A program made the position numbers and the translations under genes. Below, piece by piece: positions 8,661 to 13,762 of a stretch of 13,762 nt of DNA. The notes below the pieces were generated by a model, which saw nothing but the letters and a program-made list of their open reading frames with translations, was not told the origin of the DNA and did no database searches. The stretch lies in the NCBI GenBank assembly GCA_003024985.2, contig PXIH01S0025159.1. One strand, given 5' to 3'. Each line of letters starts with the position of its first letter. Position 1 is the first letter of the stretch. This DNA comes from Euperipatoides rowelli. Taxonomy: Eukaryota; Onychophora; Udeonychophora; Euonychophora; Peripatopsidae.

Positions 8661-8695
8661 TGTGTGGGTTAGATGACTTCACCACCAAGGTACCC
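8661..8695 (-). repeat. Right terminal inverted repeat of the TIR element
   Basis: On the minus strand it reads GGGTACCTTGGTGGTGAAGT and continues CATCTAACCCACA. Six mismatches separate it from the left TIR over 33 bp. LINE 3'-UTR sequence resumes immediately outside it. Confidence 0.65.
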
Positions 8696-8704
8696 ACAAT
8701 CAAC

Positions 8705-8965
8705 TTCACTCATTTCATTTCATTTTTTTTTTATAAACTGCAGCATGTTTAACAAACAATAACCAATTTTCCAATATCCTTTATCTCCTATAAATATTAA
8801 GCTGACTTTCCTTTCCCATTCCAATACACCAAACCATTTTTGTTTAATTGAATTAACTATATCTAAGACATCTTAACAAAAAATGTACAAGATTCTCTTC
8901 TTCCATCTCATTCACTAATAATACAAAGTATAGAGTCATTGTTTCATATTAAACTCAATACATAT
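8705..8965 (-). pseudogene. LINE ORF2 C-terminal fragment
   Basis: On the minus strand the peptide contains NEMEEENLVHFLLRCLRY, followed by a hydrophobic/basic tail ending in KKKNEMK and a stop near 8705. The acidic residues followed by HFLL-x-C-x-x-Y recall the cysteine/histidine region after the RT domain in CR1/L2/Jockey LINEs, usually preceded by C-x-x-C. That preceding pair is barely preserved here. At least two internal stops are present. It directly precedes the LINE 3' UTR, which fits its identification. Confidence 0.5.
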
Positions 8966-8999
8966 CAGTATAATCTTTTAGTTAATTTTTAACAATATA

Positions 9000-9240
9000 C
9001 CTTTTGATTGACCATATTTCTAATCATTAATTGCATGCGATTCTGCACATACATTAATATCATTGTACTTTGCTGGTATTGCAACATCACTCATCCATGT
9101 CTGTATCAGAAAAAAAATATATGAATACTTCTAAAATATTTCCATATCTCTCAATCTTTCATCTTCCCTTAAAAGCCATTAATATTACAACTCTTGCATC
9201 TGAAAAGCAAATCCCACTTCATATTTAGATTATCATTATT
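9000..9240 (-). pseudogene. LINE ORF2 N-terminal endonuclease fragment
   Basis: Read on the minus strand, pieces in shifting frames match the beginning of an APE-type LINE endonuclease. SCNINGF (9171-9200) corresponds to the usual N-x-N/S-G-F start, followed by a charged helix. Near 9091-9105 come the T-D/E-T-W-M-S-D block and VAIPAKYNDINV. These blocks carry the catalytic glutamate in active family members; here that position reads as aspartate. Frameshifts and stops interrupt the region. The sequence ends soon afterwards, where several domains, including RT, should follow. Confidence 0.5.
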
Positions 9241-9299
9241 ATTAGTTACTTCCAGAGGCATCAATTGCTATCTTTAATAATTTGCCACAATATCATCTA

Positions 9300-10037
9300 A
9301 TTAATCATAAATAAATGGTTTATCATTTAACCACAATTTATTGTAGGTCTTATTGTACCTTACTTCCTTCCCCTCTTTCTCTTTTTTCAATGTCTCTTAA
9401 TTCTTAATAATATTTCTTTTTCAGAAAAGTCCTGTTTTATGCATATATCAGTATTAAACACTTTTCCCTTATTTTTCCAAATTTCATTTCTATCTGCATA
9501 TGTAGAACATCTAATCATAATCATATTATTTAATCTTTTCATTCCCATTTATAAACATCTACTTTAATTTCATTAATTCCTTTTTATTTGTAAATAATTG
9601 ATCAACTAATTAGTTGGTCTTTCTCTTTTAATTAAACAACTCAGGGATACCACTCAAAATTAGATTATTTTTTCTAATAAATTTATCTCAAATCTCAGTT
9701 TTTTTTTAGTTAAATCTTTAATAACTTTGTATTTCTCTCAATTTTCTCTTTTTAATAATATTTCATTTTTTGTTTCTGAAAATTCAATAGATAACTTAAC
9801 CATTTCCAATTTTAAAATTTCCAAATTCTGTTTAACTTCATTAACTGCTACACTAATTGTATATATTTTACTCTCAAATGCCCTCCGAGCCATAAGCATG
9901 TCATTCATTCTCTTCATTAGATGATCAAAATCCCTTTTTCAAACTTGCCTATCATTACCAACATTTACCCAACCTCCTACATTTGATGTAGCTCTTGTTA
10001 GAGGTGGAGATCTTGCAACCTTTACTGTACTAATCAT
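9300..10037 (-). pseudogene. LINE ORF1 pseudogene (coiled coil plus RNA-binding-like C-terminal part)
   Basis: An ATG on the minus strand at 10037-10035 opens a frame with a polar N-terminus (ISTVKVARSPPLTRA), interrupted by a TGA near 9935. A long, charged, alpha-helical stretch rich in K, E, L and N follows (about 9910-9700), probably a coiled coil. Then comes RKNNLILSGIPE (about 9640-9675), the hallmark of LINE ORF1 proteins with an RRM-like domain. Further on are KQDFSEKEILLRIK (about 9420-9460) and NKLWLNDKPFIYD (about 9310-9355), corresponding to the usual I-x-x-D-F and Y-D-K-L-x-x-N-x-x-x-Y-x-W/Y-D regions. The protein would have bound LINE RNA as a chaperone. Several stops and shifts make it inactive. 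Confidence 0.6.
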
Positions 10038-10039
10038 GA

Positions 10040-11010
10040 TAAATGTAGAGGAGAGTGGGAAAATTCTATAATCAATAACGTGAAAGAAAAAAAGAAAAAT
10101 CACAAAAAAAAACTAAAAAAAAGTTTATCTTACCTTTTACAATTACACCATGTAATTAATTTTATGCCTCAGATTAACTAACTTTATATTATAACCCAAA
10201 ATATAAGTATGTCGAGAGCCAACTTTCAAGCATATACAATTATCTGAAATTAAAATTTCATAAAAATTAAATTTCAAAACTAATTCACAATTATTCAAAA
10301 TAAATAAACTTAACTGAAATGCAAAATAAGATGTTAAATATTCAACAGGTAAGTAAACAAACTGTGCTCCAAGTCAGCTCTCGATTAATTCCCAAAACTG
10401 CATAAATAAATTAGCATTGATTATGAAAAGGAAATTATTGTTTACAATTTCATATTTGATCAGATTATGAATGAGACATTTACTATAAATAGCAAAATTT
10501 GCTTAAAGAAAGTAAACAACGTGTAAACATTAAATCAGCTTTTCCTTCCCATGGTGAATCAACACGATAATTTACAAAAATAAAATAAATTTGTTTTCAT
10601 GACAGAAGATACACAAGGCATGTAAGGTTACTATTGGTTTATTTAATAAACTTTTTTTTTAGATGTTACCTGACAATTTAAAAGTTCTAAAAAAATGTTT
10701 GTTTTTATGATTCCCACACTAACCTTTCCTTGTGACCTTGAAGCCACATGGTTGTACACCTCTGGGTATAAGCTAGTACATTATTAAACAACTAATGGTC
10801 TACCTTCTATAAATATGCACAATCACTCTAAAATAAGTCCAATTAATTAAATCATTATCACATTCAATAAATCTTGGTTTATGCTTCACAATTGACATCA
10901 CCATTCAACAAAAAAATCATTACTAACTGTTCAAATATATATCTAAAGTTTCCCTTGGGAGAACGAGACCAGAGAATCAAAATTATGTATTGATTTTCTA
11001 GTTTGCACCT
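10040..11010. other. AT-rich intergenic DNA between the LINE and the copia element
   Basis: About 970 bp with no recognisable gene, RNA or repeat. The part next to 10040-10130, with A-runs, may still be LINE 5' UTR but shows no diagnostic motif. Base composition is like the other spacers. Confidence 0.55.
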
Positions 11011-11171
11011 TGTTGGGAATGGTGTCCAAATAACACTGTATAATGTCATTTGTAATATGCTTTTGTTTAATGTATTTATAAATGTAACTTAATTACTAAT
11101 AATAGATTTAGATGTTATGACTAATAGTGTGGGCTGTGCCACTTGAGGGCATACACATTGTTTAAATTAAA

Positions 11172-11177
11172 TATAAG
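11172..11177 (+). promoter_or_regulatory. TATA-like box in the LTR
   Basis: TATAAG lies about 115 bp before the LTR poly(A) signal, a layout consistent with a U3 promoter. It is based on position and motif only. Confidence 0.3.
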
Positions 11178-11287
11178 ATTTTATCTATTAGTTAGAACTT
11201 AGTAACATAGATTAGTTTCTCCTAGTATAGTTTTCTCTTGTGTGTCTTTGGCACCATCTTTGTGAAGGCATGTGTTAAACTGTGTGA

Positions 11288-11293
11288 AATAAA
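11288..11293 (+). promoter_or_regulatory. LTR poly(A) signal AATAAA
   Basis: The hexamer follows the T/C-rich segment at about 11217-11260 and lies about 110 bp before the proposed LTR end, as expected for the R/U5 region. Confidence 0.4.
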
Positions 11294-11425
11294 TCCAGAA
11301 GCATCAAACCATCATCTTTGCATAATAATCCTTTGTATGTAAATGTAATATATATTAGACATTAGTGATAGATAATTTTAATTGTATATTTCCAGGATAA
11401 CAAGTATGTTTTCAAAAATTTATAA

Positions 11426-11438
11426 GGTTATACAATGG
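11426..11438 (+). promoter_or_regulatory. Weak candidate primer-binding site
   Basis: GGTTATACAATGG shares GGTTAT with the primer-binding sites of many copia elements (complementary to initiator tRNA-Met). It starts about 24 bp after the proposed LTR end, farther than usual, so either the LTR end is misplaced or this is not the site. Confidence 0.2.
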
Positions 11439-11483
11439 ACAATAATGATTGAATAACATAAGCTAAAATCACGAGTGAAAACC

Positions 11484-12169
11484 ATGGAGCAAATTAAGTG
11501 CACAGTAGCAAAACTAGATTATTCCAATTACTTTAACTGGAAGTTCAAATTACAAATTATTATGCAAAGAGAAGAGATATGGGACATGATAGAACTACCG
11601 ATGCCAGAATTACCTATACCGCGAGAATGGAGTAAAAAGGACAGTATGTCTAGAGCCACTAAAAGTCTGTCAGTAGAGGATTTCCAGTTAGTCACTATAA
11701 GGAACTGCGAAATGGCCAGACAAATGTGGGAAAAGCTAAGAGAAGTTCATCAACATGCTAACCTGACCAATAGATTATACTTACTGAGAAAACTGTACGG
11801 TAGTAGGGATGTGGAAGGTAGCAACATGAGAACATTTGGATAAAATATCAGAGCTAGTGGATAGACTGGGAGCACTTGGAGAAAAGGTAAAAAACAACCA
11901 TGTAATAGCAGTAATGCTTTGTAGTCTCCCTAGTCAATGATGCGTTGATACAACAATAGAAGCTAAAGATGTGAACGACCTGATGGTAGATTACATTAAA
12001 AACAGACTCATAGATGAGGTGTCAAGAAAGAAGAATGATCAAAATGTAATTGTTAAAATGAAGCCGCATTAAAAATCTATGGAATTAGAACTAATTACAC
12101 AAATAATAGGAATAGAACATGCTACAACTGTACACAGATAAGCCACTACGTAAAGACTGACGCAATGAA
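11484..12169 (+). pseudogene. gag: Copia gag pseudogene
   Basis: Gag is the nucleocapsid precursor that packages the element's RNA. The ATG at 11484 sits in a perfect ACCATGG context and opens MEQIKCTVAKLDYSNYFNWK, the typical L-x-G/Y-x-N-Y-x-x-W start of copia gag. The family blocks MWEKLREVHQHA and LLRKLYGSRDVE follow. The frame shifts at about 11833 (stop at 11841), then continues with HLDKISELVDRL and MLCSLPSQ, hits TGA at 11938 and goes on to DYIKNRLIDEVSRKK with TAA at 12070. A further shift leads to the zinc knuckle CYNCTQISHYVKTD (12120-12161). There the final C of C-x2-C-x4-H-x4-C is replaced by D, probably abolishing zinc binding. Gag is clearly recognisable but dead. Confidence 0.85.
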
Positions 12170-12181
12170 ACCCCATTCGCA

Positions 12182-13762
12182 GAAACAGGACGTGATGAAA
12201 GAATTAGGATAGAACGTGAAACTTATGAGCCAACCAGTTATCTAAGGAATTACACCCAGACAACACCAAAAAATTATGGGTTAAATTTTAGAGAAATAGA
12301 ATGTGAATATCAACAAAAGACTGAAGTAGATAATGTAGAGGAAATAGCATTCACTGGATTTCAGGTAGAAAACTTGTCTACTTGTGGATGGATTATCGAC
12401 TCTGGGGCTAGTTCCCACATGTGTTCGGATAGAACAATGTTCAAGTTTGTTAAAGAATATAAAAATACAGTATATGTCACCTTGGCAGATGGGAATATAA
12501 TAAAAGCCATTGGTGTAGGTAAGGTCATATTAAACAATTATTTTAAAAAGGAAACAAAATTAAAATAACATAGAACAAAGTTATGTGGGTTCCTGAGTTA
12601 TCAAATAATCTCTTGTCGTTATTTGTAGTCAGGGATGCTAAGTGTATTTTGAGGAAGAAGGGTGATATCTTAAAAATAAAAAAGGAATAATTATATTTGC
12701 AAGAATTGACGTGCCAGGATTTGTAATGCCTTTAATTAAGGAAAATCAATGTAACATATGTATTCATGATTGGCATCAAAAATTGGGTCACAAATACCAA
12801 CCAATAATACAAAAAATGGCCAATGAAAAAAGATATACAGGCCTAAAGATTTCAAAATGTCAGAAAAATTGTAATGATGTATGAGTCAGTTACCTTTCAA
12901 GGGGGAGGAACACACTCCTGTGACAGGTGCCTTCAAAATAATTTATGCAGCTTGTGTAGGCCTAGAACCCCAAAGTCATTTGGTGGAAATAGATATTTTT
13001 TTAGTGTAACATACTATTATAGTAAGTATACTTTTGTATCACCTATTAAAGCTAAGGATAAAACTAACTCTGAAATGATGAAAATTATTATGGGGGATAT
13101 AACAAACATTGACAGTATCCACAGATAGTGATAACATACGGGGGTGGGGAATTCGGCAATGGGGTAATAGAAAAATTCTATGAGGAAAGAGGCATCAGTC
13201 ACCAGATGAGTATACCCCACACTCTGCAACAAAATGGTAGTTCCGAAAGGAAGAACAGAACAATAATAGAGACTGTTAGAAAAATGTTACTTCATTCTGG
13301 AATAGGAATGGAATTGTGGGCAGAAGCATTAAAAACTGCTGCAATTTTGTACTATCGTACATCAGCCTTGTAACTAATACCTCATTCTATGAGAGATGGA
13401 AAGGTAGGGCTCCAGAATATACCAAACTTCAAACTTTTGGAGTAAAGGCTTACTATCATGTTCCTAAAGCTTGCCAGAAAAAATTGAATGATACAGCCAA
13501 AGAGGGAAGATTTGTGGGCTATGGGGTGAAATCATAAGGGTTTTAGAATATGGAAGGAGGGTACAAACAAAATAATAGTGACTAGAAGTGTCAAATTTGT
13601 ACAATTCTTGAAAAGCCAGTGAATATTAATTTGATACATGTAATCAGGTGCCAATAGAATTGATGTGTGAGAGAGAGTAGATAGAATACGAGAGTTCGGG
13701 GACACTTTCAAAACGAGGCTGTCTCAAGGTCAAATTTCCAGGACAGGCATGTGCAGTAGACT
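12182..13762 (+). pseudogene. pol: Copia pol pseudogene: protease, GAG-pre-integrase, integrase (RT beyond the window)
   Basis: One frame runs from about 12182 into the aspartic protease, where WIIDSGASSHM carries the active-site D-S-G at 12398-12406. VPELSNNLLS follows, then GAG-pre-integrase WHQKLGH (12771-12791) and a CDRC pair (12919-12930) of the integrase zinc finger. In the integrase core, the usual D-L-C-G-P reads SLCRP (S at 12949), DDYSRYT reads YYYSKYT, and D-G-G-G-E-F reads YGGGEF (Y at 13137). The glutamate in SSERKNR (13245) is kept. Downstream are a shift near 13340-13375, TFGVKAY, FVGYGVKS (TAA at 13535), a further shift, FRIWKEG and VTRSVKF (to about 13602). Two of three catalytic acids are gone, so integration is impossible. 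The remainder to the edge is a weak basic linker. Confidence 0.88.

Larger units (their letters stand above)
7351..8695 (+). mobile_element. TIR DNA transposon (1.35 kb) nested in the LINE 3' UTR, carrying a transposase-like pseudogene
   Basis: The left end from 7351 reads GGATACCTTGGTATTGAAGT and continues AAGCTAACCCTCA. The right end, on the minus strand from 8695, reads GGGTACCTTGGTGGTGAAGT and continues CATCTAACCCACA. These terminal inverted repeats agree at 27 of their first 33 positions. Subterminal copies of a gCTAACCCnCA motif occur at about 7372, 7509, 7540, 7588 and 8455, and inverted at 8661-8672. Between the ends lies one frameshifted gene on the + strand (7651-8292). LINE 3'-UTR sequence flanks both sides, which supports the boundaries. 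No target-site duplication is recognisable: four-base flanks are ATTT on the left and ACAA on the right. I cannot place it in a superfamily; families with 4-bp duplications such as Sola are one untested option. Confidence 0.65.
7150..10040 (-). mobile_element. Decayed LINE (non-LTR retrotransposon, CR1/L2/Jockey-like), RT deleted, interrupted by a DNA transposon
   Basis: Read on the minus strand, the order is ORF1 (10037 to about 9300), the start of the ORF2 endonuclease (about 9230-9000), the last part of ORF2 (about 8965-8705) and 3' UTR (8704-8696 and 7350 down). It then ends in CTTGCTGGAT, AATAAATG and a tetranucleotide tail of ACTT units at 7150-7163. This 3' layout resembles CR1/L2-type LINEs. 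Between the endonuclease start and the C-terminal zinc-finger-like region only about 90 bp remain, so the reverse transcriptase has been lost. The 3' UTR is split by the TIR element at 7351-8695, which must be the younger insertion. Many stops and frameshifts make the copy dead. The clade is inferred from general features only. The 5' boundary is uncertain. Confidence 0.7.
11011..11402 (+). repeat. Probable 5' LTR of the copia element (right end approximate)
   Basis: It begins TGTTGGGAAT, as copia LTRs commonly do (TGTTG...). A candidate end, GATAACA at 11396-11402, gives matching TGTT...AACA termini and a length of 392 bp. Inside are a TATA-like TATAAG (11172-11177) and AATAAA (11288-11293) in the expected order. 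The 3' LTR needed to confirm the boundaries is outside the window. An alternative end near 11413 (TTTTCA) is possible. The 5 bp before the LTR (CACCT, 11006-11010) would be the target-site duplication. Confidence 0.55.
11011..13762 (+). mobile_element. Degenerate Ty1/copia LTR retrotransposon, truncated by the right edge of the window
   Basis: The order 5' LTR, gag, CCHC knuckle, protease, GAG-pre-integrase, integrase is diagnostic for Ty1/copia, where integrase precedes reverse transcriptase. The last readable blocks are the post-integrase FVGY and R-x-W---T-N-K-I-I-x-x-R-x-V-K-F motifs (to about 13602) and a basic linker-like stretch. RT, RNase H and the 3' LTR are not in the window. Multiple frameshifts and stops, altered catalytic positions in integrase and a broken zinc knuckle show that this copy cannot transpose by itself. 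No host gene is seen around it. Confidence 0.9.

Noticed and set aside
11475-11483. GTG codon upstream as gag start
   Set aside because: The ATG at 11484 in ACCATGG context is the expected eukaryotic start, and copia gag similarity begins just after it.
13017-13232. Minus-strand open frame of 71 codons
   Set aside because: It is the antisense shadow of the copia integrase.
1-13762. CRISPR array, tRNA or rRNA genes, prokaryotic operon or phage module
   Set aside because: No regularly spaced direct repeats with unique spacers, no tRNA or rRNA hallmark sequences, and no bacterial gene organisation were seen.

Overview
ORGANISM: The window looks like AT-rich nuclear DNA of an animal, most likely an invertebrate. 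The signs are a terminal exon encoding a PLAC domain behind a pyrimidine-rich 3' splice site, long intergenic DNA full of A/T runs, and decayed copies of four classes of eukaryotic transposon: a hAT-like MITE, a TIR DNA transposon, a non-LTR LINE and a Ty1/copia LTR element. I see no prokaryotic gene organisation. The exact taxon cannot be read from this sequence. LAYOUT: (1) 1-1303 appears to be the last intron of a host gene on the + strand; it holds a hAT-type terminus (about 60-190), a GAT/TGA-rich microsatellite (621-830) and a second hAT-like terminus (about 1065-1211). (2) 1304-1416 is the gene's last exon, 37 codons plus a split codon plus stop, encoding a six-cysteine PLAC domain as found at the C-terminus of ADAMTS, ADAMTS-like and papilin/lacunin matrix proteins. 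A 3' UTR of about 1.9 kb probably follows, ending near a strong poly(A) signal at 3315-3320. (3) 3547-4331 is a large imperfect palindrome (foldback element) with arms of roughly 270-390 bp and almost no loop. (4) 4366-6432 is AT-rich with no recognisable gene. (5) 6433-6762 is a hAT-like MITE with G-rich ends. (6) 7150 to about 10040 is a minus-strand, CR1/L2/Jockey-like LINE remnant. It keeps ORF1, the start of the endonuclease, the extreme C-terminus of ORF2 and a 3' end, but the reverse transcriptase is deleted. Nested in its 3' UTR is a 1.35-kb DNA transposon (7351-8695) with imperfect TIRs and a frameshifted transposase-like pseudogene whose signature, SDFCGGQNRN, resembles the DUF7869-type proteins common in invertebrate genomes. 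Its C-terminal part carries a 36-bp, in-frame, 12-residue tandem repeat. (7) 11011 to the window end is a degenerate Ty1/copia retrotransposon: 5' LTR, gag with a broken zinc knuckle, protease, GAG-pre-integrase and integrase. Reverse transcriptase and 3' LTR would lie beyond the right edge. INTERPRETATION: The one plausible functional gene part is the short PLAC exon, which any ATG-based ORF search misses. Everything else recognisable is transposon debris that accumulated downstream of it. No intact new enzymatic system is present. The most notable unexplained structures are the foldback element and the nested TIR element with its repeat-bearing pseudogene.
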